Shown here in pieces: positions 40,061-49,002 of a DNA stretch of 64,000 nt (position 1 is the stretch's first letter; each line of letters starts with the position of its first letter). The position numbers and the translations under genes were made by a program. The DNA is from Cordia subcordata (taxonomy: Eukaryota; Streptophyta; Magnoliopsida; Boraginales; Cordiaceae): the NCBI GenBank assembly GCA_028554755.1, contig JAPTOF010000001.1, positions 6,492,501-6,556,500 on the forward strand. Direction: 5' to 3'. The notes beneath the pieces were generated by a model, which was not told the origin of the DNA, ran no database searches, and worked only from the letters and a program-made list of their open reading frames with translations.

Positions 40061-43000
40061 TCGCATGTGAGTTCTATCGGGTAAAGCCAATGATTAGAGG
40101 CATCGGGGGCGCAACGCCCTCGACCTATTCTCAAAGGGTCAGTTATCATATTTCTTGGGCCTGGAAGTTAAAACTTCCTCTTCTGGCATTCTAGTTCATC
40201 AAACTAAGTATGCTACTGATCTGCTACAAAGAACGGGTCTTACTGATTGTACTGCAGCAGTCACACCTTTCTGGGCCAAAACTACAAAGGCAATACAGGA
40301 TCAAACACCCTATGCAGACCCTCATCATTACCAGACCAGATCTTCAGTTTGCCATCAATGCTCTTTGTCAACACATGCACTCTCCTACATGTGCAGATTA
40401 TGCAACACTCAAGAGGACATTGAGATATGTTAAGGGTACTCTCAATCAGGGTTTAAATTTTCAGGCAGGACCACTACAACTTCATGCTTTCACAGATTCA
40501 GATTGGGCCACAGATGTTATGGACAGGAAATCCATTTCAAGCTATGCTATTTACATAGGTCCTAATTTGGTGTCTTGGTGCTCTAAAAAGCAGTCATCAG
40601 TGGCTAGGTCATCTACTGAGGCAAAATATAGAGCTATGGCACACTCAGCTGCAGAAATCAAGTGGTTGTCCTTTCTGTTTCAAGATTTGTCCATTTCACC
40701 TTCCTGTTCCTATTTTGCATTGTGATAACATTTCAACTATGGCTCTAGCCTCTAATCCTATTTTTCATGCTAGAACTATACATATTGAGATAGACTATCA
40801 CTTTGTTAGAGAACAAGTTGTTTCCAAAGCCATTCAGCTAGCCTATCTTCAGTCTCAAGACCAAGTTGCAGATCTGTTTACGAAATCTTTATCTCCAGAT
40901 CAGTTCAATTACCTAAAGGGTAAGCTTTCTTTGGCATTCACCAAACATCAGCTTGAGGGGGGCTGATAAGGGAATAGCTATGTAATAGATTATATAGGTT
41001 ATCAAAGTGTACTATTTGTACTACTGGTGATAATAAGTACAGCTGTGTACTAGCGTTAGTTAGTTAGTTATAATGGCTGACTATCACCTATAAATACTAT
41101 ACTTGTAACTGTTTTTAATAACAATAATAAGATGCTCTTCTCTCTCTTCTTTCTCTCTTTCTCTCTCTAGTTTTCAATCGATAATTGGATGAAAACCATA
41201 GCCCATGTTTACATACCTAAGATGGCAGCCCATGCAAAAATGCTCATGATATGAGCTTTGGTAAAATAAGTACTGAAACCTTGGTTTGAATAATAGTCTC
41301 TGATGGTTCTTGCTTTGAAACAACATAGCATGTACAAACAATTAAATGCTATGGGGGAGGTCAAGAACCAGAATGTTACAATTACAAGAATTGCATTAGA
41401 GCCAAGATTTAGATGTAACAAAAGAATATTGAAACAACAGTTGAGAAACAAAGACTTGCCTCGAGGATGAAGTAATCCATTGCCGTCAACCATTAGTACC
41501 TGTCGACATTCATGATCTGATGGGTGTTAGGATTGAGAACCAAAAATAGATAAATCAAAATCCCGGGAAAAAGAAAAATCCGTCTTTTAGTTTGTGCCAC
41601 TGAGATATCTTCAATATATCCAATGAAATGTGCAGAACAGCACAAAATATAAAAATTTAGAGAAAAGCTTTCTTTTACTTAAAAGTGAGAACTCACTGGA
41701 AACAAACTGACTTTAGTTATTGTTAATTACAATGACAATGAGGATGTTGGTACGGCACAAAATTTAACGCAATAATCAAGATGAGCAACTACCTGGGGAT
41801 AGTACGGATGTGCACTCTTCTTCATTTTCTCTAGAAGCTCTAGAAGTACAGGAGCCTAAAACAAATACGACCGATTGACATCAATTTTACATAGTAATAC
41901 AAAATAAAGGAACAATGTCCAATGACATAGCAAAAACCCCATCTTGTATCCCCTTTCCCTTTCCTCAAATTCTTCTGGAGATTAAATACATTTAGCACAG
42001 TCACATTACGAATCCTTGTCTCTTGTTTTTGTAAGAAGTCAAAGTCAACATACATAAACCATAATAGGCTCATAACATAACTGAATGCACAACCACAAAA
42101 AAATCCCCCATTTTTGTTCACTTTCATTCATTCACTTTCATTCATTCACTTAGAGCCTGCAGTCCCACCAAATTTGGTCAAAAACACAATCATTGAAGCC
42201 CATCGAGAAAACATCATGGCGCGTGTTTTGATTTTATTCTCATTTCTTTCCAAATATAAATTAGGATATGCTTCCTAAAACAGGCACACAGACATTGCAT
42301 ACAAACATATAACGAAAGATAAAACAAAAACAAAACCAGAAAAACAAAAGAAAAGTATATTAAAGAAAGTAAAAGATAAATTGAACTAAACGGGTCAACT
42401 ACAAAAGAACTCCTATTTCTTTACCCCAAAAAAAAAAAAGAATTCATTTCCACACCAATTGTGACCTCGCTAGTCTGCTAACAAATTGTAAAGCATCATA
42501 ACAATTCCATAAAGAAACCTACTAAAATTTATCGTTCTTTCTAATAAAAGATAGAGGGTTGCCAGGTTCTATTCATATCTAATGTTCAATTTCAAGAAAA
42601 CACGAAAATTATATTATTCACACAACTCAAATTGGATTGCAAGAAAAATAAAGAAATGGGTACAAGAAAAAACACCTCTCTGAAGGCAAGAAAGCCAGGA
42701 ACATATGGAACTTGCAACTTAACAACACTGGAATCTTCATACAAAACTTGGAGCTTTTCAAGGTCCAGCACTACGAGTGTCCCACAGGCAATAGAAGAAT
42801 CTTGTTTTGAGAAGCTCAAGTCAACTCCACCCACGTGCTTCAATACTTCACCATCATCATTTTCTTCTTCACCTTCTTTATTTATGGGTATTTTCCATTT
42901 GAAGTCATCTTCTGTGATCAGCTTTTTCTTGAGTGTATTTTGTATCCTGAAAATTTTAAAATACATTTATCAAATATCTCTTTTGATAATATATAAATAA

Positions 43001-43112
43001 ATATATATATGTATATGTATATGTAAATCATTATATGAAATTCTAGTGCTTACTCAACCCATTTTAGCTGAAGTTCAGGGGACAAATTTGAGGAAGACGC
43101 TTCGTTTTCCAT
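33119..43112 (-). CDS. ENDOV: Endonuclease V (deoxyinosine/inosine-specific)
   Basis: Cleaves nucleic acid one phosphodiester 3' to inosine; eukaryotic members act mainly on inosine in RNA. Eight exons in transcript order: 43112-43054, 42946-42676, 41855-41793, 41499-41460, 34334-34270, 34117-34001, 33586-33458, 33160-33119, giving 261 residues, slightly short but within the family range. Catalytic features are all present: GGVDLSF with Asp62, [12 protein letters not shown] with Tyr101 and Glu110, [19 protein letters not shown] with Asp136 and His142, then ISVGHR and VPEPIRQAD near the C-terminus. Intron 4 (34335-41459) is 7.1 kb because a copia retrotransposon sits in it on the opposite strand; without it the intron would be about 1.47 kb. 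That intron begins CGAG/GCAAGT, a consensus GC donor, and the join restores [12 protein letters not shown] exactly. The element interrupts no exon or splice site, so the gene should still work. From memory the orthologue is Arabidopsis At4g31150. Confidence 0.94.
35531..35743 (+). repeat. 5' LTR of the copia element
   Basis: Starts TGATAAGGGAATAGC and ends CTCTAGTTTTCA (TG...CA). It contains a TATA-like CCTATAAATACTATAC at about 35654-35669 and a long CT-rich tract before the end. It differs from the 3' LTR at two sites: A against G in AGCTATGTAC, and G against A in TTATAGTGGC. Confidence 0.95.
35744..35755 (+). other. Primer binding site (initiator Met-tRNA)
   Basis: TGGTATCAGAGC directly follows the 5' LTR. 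It is the standard copia primer binding site, complementary to the 3' end of initiator methionine tRNA, which primes minus-strand cDNA. Confidence 0.93.
36092..37330 (+). pseudogene. copia gag, interrupted by a MITE and an amber codon
   Basis: The N-terminal part carries the copia gag signature [17 protein letters not shown] and a capsid-like region up to 36622. A MITE (36623-36851) then interrupts it. The frame resumes at 36852 in another register, with [22 protein letters not shown] at 37020-37022 stops it before the arginine/glycine-rich stretch and the zinc knuckle [14 protein letters not shown] (about 37233-37274). The Met at 36092 or 36101 is the likely start. It cannot make an intact capsid protein. 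Confidence 0.88.
36623..36851. mobile_element. Tourist-like MITE nested in copia gag
   Basis: A 229-bp AT-rich insertion with inverted ends GGGCTTGTTTGGAT and (right) ATCCAAACAGGGGC. CTA lies on both sides (36620-36622 and 36852-36854). Element plus duplication is 232 bp, which shifts the gag frame by one. Leaving out the element and one CTA makes the two gag frames continuous, so the borders are well supported. It is of the same family as the MITEs at 3286 and 14103. Confidence 0.85.
37335..38755 (+). pseudogene. copia protease and integrase region
   Basis: The aspartic protease motif [11 protein letters not shown] lies near 37384-37416. The pre-integrase zinc region follows, but the frame changes near 37735 between the protease tail and LGHPSANA, consistent with a small deletion. 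The integrase core (37763-38755) has HSDIWGP, then FRTDN, then [12 protein letters not shown], that is the D,D,E residues. TAG at 38753-38755 ends it within a Ser-rich linker. The reading frame then continues in the same register into RT. Confidence 0.88.
38825..39696 (+). pseudogene. copia reverse transcriptase, N-terminal part
   Basis: RT domain with the conserved [50 protein letters not shown] and the catalytic [12 protein letters not shown] at 39659-39661 interrupts it a few codons after the YVDD box. Copia sequence then stops at about 39696, where ribosomal RNA sequence begins. The remaining RT and RNase H resume at about 40139. Confidence 0.9.
39695..39953 (-). pseudogene. 18S rRNA fragment (antisense on plus strand) inside copia RT
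   Basis: About 259 bases matching, in reverse complement, the 5' domain of plant 18S rRNA (roughly nucleotides 130-390). On the minus strand it runs from TACTACTCGGATAACCGTAG through AATTCTAGAGCTAATACGTG to GGTGACGGAGAATTAGGG. It looks nearly unmutated by eye. At the left border GGA is shared by copia (CTTTGGA) and rRNA (CGGAATCG), a small microhomology. It is far too short to function as rRNA. Confidence 0.92.
39953..40138 (+). pseudogene. 25S rRNA fragment (sense) joined to the 18S fragment
   Basis: About 183 bases in sense orientation from the 25S rRNA segment containing CGATACTGACGTGCAAATCG, GACTTGGGTATAGGGGCG, CGAAGTTTCCCTCAGG and CTCGACCTATTCTCAAA. It joins the antisense 18S piece at about 39953 through a one- or two-base overlap (GATAC/CGATAC). 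25S identity ends at about 40135; GGG then leads into copia sequence. A few substitutions relative to the usual plant sequence are visible (for example CTAGTTCCC for CTGGTTCCC). Confidence 0.9.
40139..40966 (+). pseudogene. copia RT C-terminus and RNase H
   Basis: The sequence resumes with [20 protein letters not shown]. Near 40320 a deletion with frameshift removes the segment before [19 protein letters not shown]. RNase H has [18 protein letters not shown] and, after another frame change near 40700, [10 protein letters not shown] and [13 protein letters not shown] [19 protein letters not shown]. The TGA stop overlaps the start of the 3' LTR. Confidence 0.88.
40955..40962 (+). other. Polypurine tract
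   Basis: GAGGGGGG lies one base before the 3' LTR (40964), the expected place for the plus-strand primer of an LTR retrotransposon. Confidence 0.85.
40964..41176 (+). repeat. 3' LTR of the copia element
   Basis: 213 bp, the same length as the 5' LTR, with two substitutions. Its TATA-like motif points rightwards, towards endonuclease V exons 4 to 1, which are transcribed the other way. Confidence 0.95.
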
Positions 43113-43956
43113 TTCTGTATGATGTTATTATCTTGTATATTTCTCTTGTGCGCATACAAGAAAACATAAAGAATCGGGCTTTTTGGTGATTTCATGACCA
43201 ACTACGCCCAGTTTATGGCCAGTTTTAATGGGTTTTTCCGGAGGAAACAAAAAATAAAAAAAAAATTTAAAAGTTTTTGGCCGTAAGAACTGAGCTTGGT
43301 TTTTTCTTTTTCTTTTTCTTTTTCTTTTTTTTTTTAGTTTACACTTTTTAGAAAACACTTTGTTCCAAAAAAATTAAAAAATATTAAAAATATACATCCA
43401 TACGAGCCCTTAATAGTTGCAAATACTCGGTCGCATTGAGTCTAATTACTAGTTGAGTTGGGCCGGGTAAACGCTCGAGAGAGCCCAATGAACACCAAAA
43501 ATATAGCATTAACTAGTATTAGTTTTTTTATTTGATTTCAATCTTTTAGATGTTTTTAGTTTTTAAATTTTTTTTATAATTTTCAAAATTTTTATTTCTT
43601 GATATTTCAATTTTCAAATGTTAACTTTAAAATTTCAAAGAGCATAAAACTTTGTTTTAGGCCTCTAAAAACTCAGTTTTATTCATAATCAAATAATTTA
43701 TGAACTTATTTTTTATTTTTTTTCTCACAATGAGCCTCAATCTAGAATATATTCTAAGTCATTTTTTGAAAATATTATGGACTAAATTGGTTATTTTTTA
43801 GATGATAAAGACTAAAGTGATATTTTTTTAATACATCACTTTTAAATAACAAAGACTAAACTAACAATTTCTATAAATAATAATATTTGTGAAATTTGGT
43901 CTACTTAAGAATGACAACACTATATTAACAAGCGTGGTTCCATTTTTAGTAATGTT
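43113..43956. other. Upstream region of endonuclease V
   Basis: Contains the presumed promoter and leader of endonuclease V (minus strand). A CT-rich tract lies at about 43300-43335. A remnant at 43395-43410 ends CATCCATACGAGCCCT, resembling the MITE right end at 14316. No other gene seen. Confidence 0.4.
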
Positions 43957-43966
43957 GTAATAAAAC

Positions 43967-44910
43967 GGGAGAAAGATATTTTAGTCCCTGAATTTTGAAT
44001 AAATTCTTAAATAGGCACCTCAACTATGAAAAATACTTTTTTTAGTCTATCAAAATAATAAATATTTATCAAAACTAATAGTCAACCATTTGACTTGTTA
44101 GAAAATTCCAAAATATCCTTACGCAATTTTTATATGTATTTGGGCTCTGTATGTTTGCTGGAAAATATTTTCTTGAAAAATATTTTTTTTTATTTTTTGA
44201 GGTTTGGTAGTACTAAAAAATATGTCAACTGTAAATATTTTTTGGTCAACAAAAAATTCAATTATAAATAAAAAAAATATTTTTCAGTGGCAAAAAAATG
44301 AAAATTTTTTTCACACAATAACTGCCTCTCTTTTTCTTCCACTAAGCCTACACTTCCTTCATCTCCATTCCTAACCCCACCCTTCCCCTTCCCCTTCCCC
44401 TTTAAAATAAATAAAAAAGTAGAAATTAAAATTTAATCTTTTCAATGTGCTTTAAAAGATATTATTTAAAGAGCAATTGAAATAATTTTCAATTTCTTTT
44501 ACTTTTAATTTTTTATTTTTCTTCCACTAGGCCTCCCTTCCCCTCACTTTTCCCCCCAGCTGTAGCCTCAACCCCACCTCTACGTCTACCCCGAGAGGAA
44601 ATTATTGTATAAAAAATATTTTCGTCTTCTTGACCACTGAAAAAGGATTTTCTTTTATTATAACTAAGGTATTTTGTTGACTAAAAAATATTTTTCAATT
44701 GTCTTATTTTGCAATGCTATCAAACACCAAACCAAATATATATAAAAGTTGCTCAAGGATTGTATTTTGGGGTTTTTTCAATAAGTAAATGATTGACTAT
44801 TTATTTTGATAATTGTTTATTAACTTAAGGGACTAACAAAGTATTTTTCATAGTTGAGGGACTTATTTGAGAATTTGTTCAAAATTTAATAACTAAAATA
44901 TCATTTTGTC
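43967..44910. mobile_element. Long-TIR Mutator-like element with a nested insertion
   Basis: The ends are inverted repeats of about 175-190 bases: the left begins GGGAGAAAGATATTTTAG and the right ends CTAAAATATCATTTTGTC. The ten bases GTAATAAAAC occur on both sides (43957-43966 and 44911-44920), fitting the 9-bp target duplication typical of Mutator elements. The centre (about 44142-44733) is a separate AT-rich unit with its own terminal similarity (left GGGCTCTGTATGTTTG, right end ATCAAACACCAAACC). No transposase sequence seen. Confidence 0.75.
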
Positions 44911-44972
44911 GTAATAAAACTAAGTTCCTCATGTGCCAATTTACTTAGGTCTTGTTTGGCGCAATTAGCAGA

Positions 44973-45100
44973 TTAAGTAGCAAATAGCTGTTTGAGTAGT
45001 GAATAGCTATTTAGGTAGTTGATAGCTGTTTAAGTAGTGAATAGCTGTTTGGGTAGCTGATAGCTGTTGAATTTCAGCAGTTAGCGGATAGCTGTTTTAT
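44973..45100. repeat. Subterminal repeats of the Harbinger-type element
   Basis: At least five imperfect copies of a 20-25 base unit containing TAGCTGTTT or TAGCTATTT followed by a GTAGT(G/T)(A/G)A-type sequence lie just inside the left end. Arrays like this near the ends of DNA transposons often bind the element's own protein; that role here is inferred. Confidence 0.6.
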
Positions 45101-46123
45101 TAGTAGATTGATTTAATTGTGTTCGGTAAAACTGGTTGTTTAGTTAGCTAATAAATGCATAATCAGATAAAAGGGTACCAATATATCTATTGATTAATGC
45201 CATTAGTTATTATTAGATCATTAGTAAAATTGATTTCTTAGTAAACTATTTTAACAAATACTATTAAAAAATAGCTCTGTTTAGTAGATTTGAAGTTTCT
45301 TTCTTTTTTGCCAAAAATATTCATTAATAACTAAATAAATAAATCATTGCAAATAAAAACTTACTAAAAAACAAATCAGTTTTGCTGCATAAAGCACAAA
45401 AGAAAAATAATAATAATGCCGTTGACATTGAAATCTTCCTAAACTTAACTACATCGTTTAGCAAGCCACAAAGAACTAGTAATCAATATCCTCTACTTTT
45501 ACTTCAAATGATCTCTCAATACAACTTCGAAGGGATGAGTGGGTGCGGTTGATTATCTCTTATTACACTTCATCTATATAGGATTTGTTTTCAATTGAGA
45601 ATTTTGGTTTTGTTTAAATGTTTCAACACCAACTCTTCCATCTTGATTTGTTACTTGTGTACTACCAAGTTGGTTGGTTACAGAAATACTGCTAGCATCA
45701 CCCTTACTCACATGATTATAAAATTTTTTGAAAATTTTTTCTTCATTTGTAAATACAGGCTGAGAAAATAATTCATCCTCGAGATTATAAACTTGCCTAT
45801 CTTCTAATTAACTTGTTCTTTGATTATCATCCTCATCTTCTTCAATGTTAACAATTGGAGGTTCCATAGTAATATAAACATTTTCCAATATCCAAATAAT
45901 TGCTCCCACTTTTCTTCAAGCAAAGAATCCGCACCTTTCTCTCAAAATTTTTTAATGTCTTTCTTCTCCTACAAGACCTTCAAGATTGACAAAAGATAAA
46001 TATCTAAAACTATTCTCATTCATACGTAAAACACAATTAACAAGAATATAAACACACCTTAATCTTCTTTTCCACCATTCACTTGATGCCTTAATTTTTC
46101 CTAATTTAGGATCTCAACCTAGC

Positions 46124-46402
46124 CTAGTTTTTTATTGTTTCAACTGTTTCTAAAGACGTCAATCTTTCTCTAGTTAAATCATATTTATACTTGCAACAAC
46201 TGCTACTACATTCACACCCAAATCTTTTTTTAACCTCTTCTTCAATTTCACGCCATCTAAAAGATTGTCCACGTCCATTCTTCGTAATAAAGTCAATAAT
46301 AACATCGCACAAAATAACCGTATCCTCATAGCTCCATTTAAAGATTTCTTTGATGGTGTCATTCTTGTTACTTTCCTTGTTTCCCGATGTCATCTTACAC
46401 AA
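46124..46402 (-). pseudogene. Myb/SANT-like DNA-binding protein fragment
   Basis: A 92-codon frame with the spacing of the Myb/SANT-like (trihelix-type) domain: FKWSYEDTVILCDVIIDF, then RWREIEEEVKKRFG, then a KYKYDLTRERL helix. Downstream on the same strand, to about 45540, the sequence shows further decayed similarity to such proteins (for example an FRYLSFVNLEGL-like stretch) but with many stops. PIF/Harbinger elements carry a Myb/SANT-containing first gene, and this fragment lies inside such an element. Probably its dead ORF1; a host gene fragment is the alternative. Confidence 0.5.
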
Positions 46403-47778
46403 GTATCACTTTGAAAAATTAGAAAATTAAGCTCATGTTACTTTGGCATGCACCAAAAAGCTCTACAGATCTTAAAAGAAGTAGCATTACAGTTTCAATA
46501 TGTTGCAACTAAACAAATATAGTTCAACTAATAGTTTTATAATTATTATCATACATTATCTTTGTTGGCTTTCTTATTCTGCAGGTAGGAAAGGTATTAC
46601 TTAATGCATTACTGTATCCAGGCATCAAGACAAATACGCAGAAGAACTTAATTGTGTTTGTTCTACTAAAAGTATCGTATTAAGTGTAATGAACATAAAA
46701 TGTTTTTAGCATAGTTTGACCCTTAATAAGTGATTAGCCTATGTCCTTGGGGTAATTACTCAAAGATTTAGATGTGATACCCAAACTTTGAATCATACTT
46801 CTAAGCCAAAATATGCTCCTGATATAAGCGAGAATATTGGCAAAATACCATCGCTAACCTTGTGTAGTAGTGTTTCACCCAAAAAAAAACCTTGTGTAAT
46901 AGTACAAAAAAAGTACATATCTTAATAAATGTACAAAAAGATGCGGTAGCATGAATAATAATTATCAGAGTACATAAGTTAGTTTAGTACTCTTTGCAAG
47001 TTCATATATTTATAAACCATAACTTTTAAAATCACTGCATAAGATCTTGATAACTTTACTACAAAGTAATTGATTTGAAACTAGAATTTCATGTTTCTTA
47101 ATATCATGATTGAGAGAACATAAATTAACATGGTCAAGAAATTCGAATAGCTATATATGAAGAATCTTTGAGTTGTCAACTTATGACTATAAATTCATAT
47201 TGATCCTTTTGACATTTTAAACTAGCATCAAGATCTAGCCCAAACTTTCTCATTATAAATCTACTAAGTATATGCATGCTTACTCATGATCAAACATCAA
47301 CAGTCCTTAATACTTTGAACTGAAAAGGACAATAGCTTTTCCCTTGCCGTACCCTTTATTTTATCACGAGAAATCACACTAATTGTTTCTTATCTTTACC
47401 ACTCAACAATACTATCAAGAGTACTATGCCTTCAGATTCTAACGCATGTGTTTGTTGTGAAACATGTCTTTGGCATATTATCAAATACGTGCGGGCAGTG
47501 ATCATGAAAGAAAGTGTGTTTTGTGCACATGACCAAACAACACAATTTCTTGTAATAAGAAAATTCTATTACGAGAGAATCCTAATAAGAAATTTCAACC
47601 AACACAATTTCTTGTCATAAAAAAATTCAACTATAAGGTTTTTGGCATGAAAAATTATCATTATGAAGATGATGATGAAACGTAGGCTAAAAGCCTAGTA
47701 GCAAACACATTGAAAATATGCAAAGCAATACCTGATAATGGAGAGACAGAAGTGAAATGCTTTTTCTCTCTGATGTGA

Positions 47779-48048
47779 TTTTTTTTTCTTTTTCTTTTAA
47801 AAGGGTTAACCAGAGGTGAACCCCTTTCCCATCTGATCAGAGGCCCCATGACCAGGTGGGATGTTAAATAGGGATGTGCATGAGTGGCAGCCCTGCCAGG
47901 GAGAGGACCAACGGGTTTTGAAATCCAGCAGCAGCCCCCACAATATTTCAGCAGGGTACTGCCACCATACGGACTCGAACCCGCGTTGTCAGAGTGTCTT
48001 CACCCCAGTCACCTGGCCACTTACCAACTCACCTATGCCCCTGGGGGC
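47779..48048 (-). mobile_element. tRNA-derived SINE
   Basis: On the minus strand an RNA polymerase III A-box-like TAGGTGAGTTGGTAAG (48021-48036) is followed about 50 bases later by a B-box GGGTTCGAGTCC (47971-47982). The body is unrelated to tRNA, and the 3' end is A-rich (47779-47802). The order of promoter boxes, body and A-rich tail is diagnostic of a tRNA-derived SINE. Target duplications are obscured by homopolymer runs on both sides. It lies inside the Harbinger-type element. Confidence 0.68.
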
Positions 48049-48371
48049 TTTTTTTTTTTTTTTTTTCTTCTTTGTGAGACGTGTTGTTGATGGTAACGGT
48101 GGGGTGGAAAAAAAAAATGAAACGCTGATTTAAACCCTGAAATGCTAATAATTCTAACTTTTTCTAAACACCCTTTCAAATGTTATTTTAATTTCAAACA
48201 CTACTCTAACCATTAGTTTACCGAACAATGAAAACTAAATAAAATAATGTTTTGACTGAACTGAAAGTTGTTCAAAACACCAGTGCCGAACACGCCCTTA
48301 GGCCTACATATAATACTTCGCGGCACCTCGTTGCCATAGACTAGTTAAAGTGCCAAAATAAGCGTTTCAAT

Positions 48372-48624
48372 AAATATTAAAAATTAAAAAATAAAAAATT
48401 AAAAAACAAACATTTTAATTTTATGCCTTACCTTGATATTAATATTTTACTAAAAATATCACTAATATGTTGCTAATAATATTATTGGCAATAAGAATGC
48501 CAATAATTATTAAAAATCAAAAAATAAAAAATTCAAAAAACAAACATTTTAGTTTTATGCCTTACCTTCATATTAATATTTTTATAAAAATATCACTAAT
48601 ATGTTGCTAATAATATTATTGGCA
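48372..48624. repeat. Direct duplication of about 120 bp upstream of DCAF1
   Basis: Blocks at about 48372-48490 and 48504-48624 repeat the same AT-rich sequence, including ACAAACATTTTA, TTTTATGCCTTACCTT and AATATCACTAATATGTTG, with small differences. The pair lies 380-630 bases before the DCAF1 start codon. Confidence 0.8.
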
Positions 48625-48798
48625 TTATTTTTATTCTAATTTAAAAAATGTTGGTAACCCAAACGGACATAAACCCGAACCATATTACATTCGGGTCGGG
48701 TGAGGTCACCATCTCTCCAGAGTAAACCCAAGTACAACGCCACACATCCGTCAAAGCAGTGTTGTTTTGTACGTTAACACACGCCACGCACATATATG

Positions 48799-48922
48799 TA
48801 TATGTATATATATATATATAGAAATACACACATTCGCCTGTTTTGCCCTCTCGTCTCTTTCTCTAGCGAAACTCTCAGTACAGCGAACAAAGAAAGAAAC
48901 ACACACACACACACACACACAC
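48799..48922. repeat. Microsatellites in the DCAF1 5' region
   Basis: A TA-rich tract at 48799-48820 and a (AC)12 run at 48899-48922 lie 80-200 bases before the DCAF1 start codon, in the promoter or leader. Length variation between individuals is likely. Confidence 0.85.
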
Positions 48923-49002
48923 GAAACAACATTTTCCTTTCTTATTTTATTTTTTAATTTGAATTGAATTTCTTAGGGTTTTATTAGCGTAGCGAAATAG
49001 AG

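Larger units (their letters stand above)
35531..41176 (+). mobile_element. Defective Ty1/copia LTR retrotransposon in ENDOV intron 4
   Basis: Complete structure: two 213-bp LTRs, a tRNA-iMet primer binding site, a polypurine tract, and domains in copia order (gag, protease, integrase, RT, RNase H). A perfect 5-bp target duplication ATCGA lies at 35526-35530 and 41177-41181. The internal region is broken by a MITE in gag, an rRNA chimera in RT, three amber codons (37020, 38753, 39659) and frameshifts near 37735, 40320 and 40700, so no autonomous activity is possible. The LTRs differ at two of 213 positions, so the insertion itself is recent. It is antisense to its host gene. Confidence 0.95.
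44948..48297. mobile_element. 3.35-kb PIF/Harbinger-type element
   Basis: Terminal ends GGTCTTGTTTGGCGC (left) and, on the right, GTGCCGAACACGCCC are imperfect inverted repeats. TTA lies on both sides (44945-44947 and 48298-48300), the usual target site of this superfamily. Further in, GTTCGGTAAAACTGG (left, near 45121) has an inverted counterpart near 48215. Inside are a decayed Myb/SANT-like gene on the minus strand, subterminal repeats and a later SINE. I found no DDE transposase remnant, so the element is non-autonomous or badly decayed. Confidence 0.68.

Noticed and set aside
39695..40138. A functional rRNA gene or rDNA unit
   Set aside because: Only about 440 bases from two different rRNAs in opposite orientation, embedded in a retrotransposon frame; no spacer or promoter.
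41450..41470. GT donor inside GGCAA/GTCTTT for endonuclease V exon 4
   Set aside because: It changes phase and breaks the conserved [12 protein letters not shown] block; the GC donor one step earlier restores it exactly.
44948..48297. Intact DDE transposase of the Harbinger-type element
   Set aside because: No frame in the element shows the expected long transposase; only the Myb/SANT-like fragment is visible.
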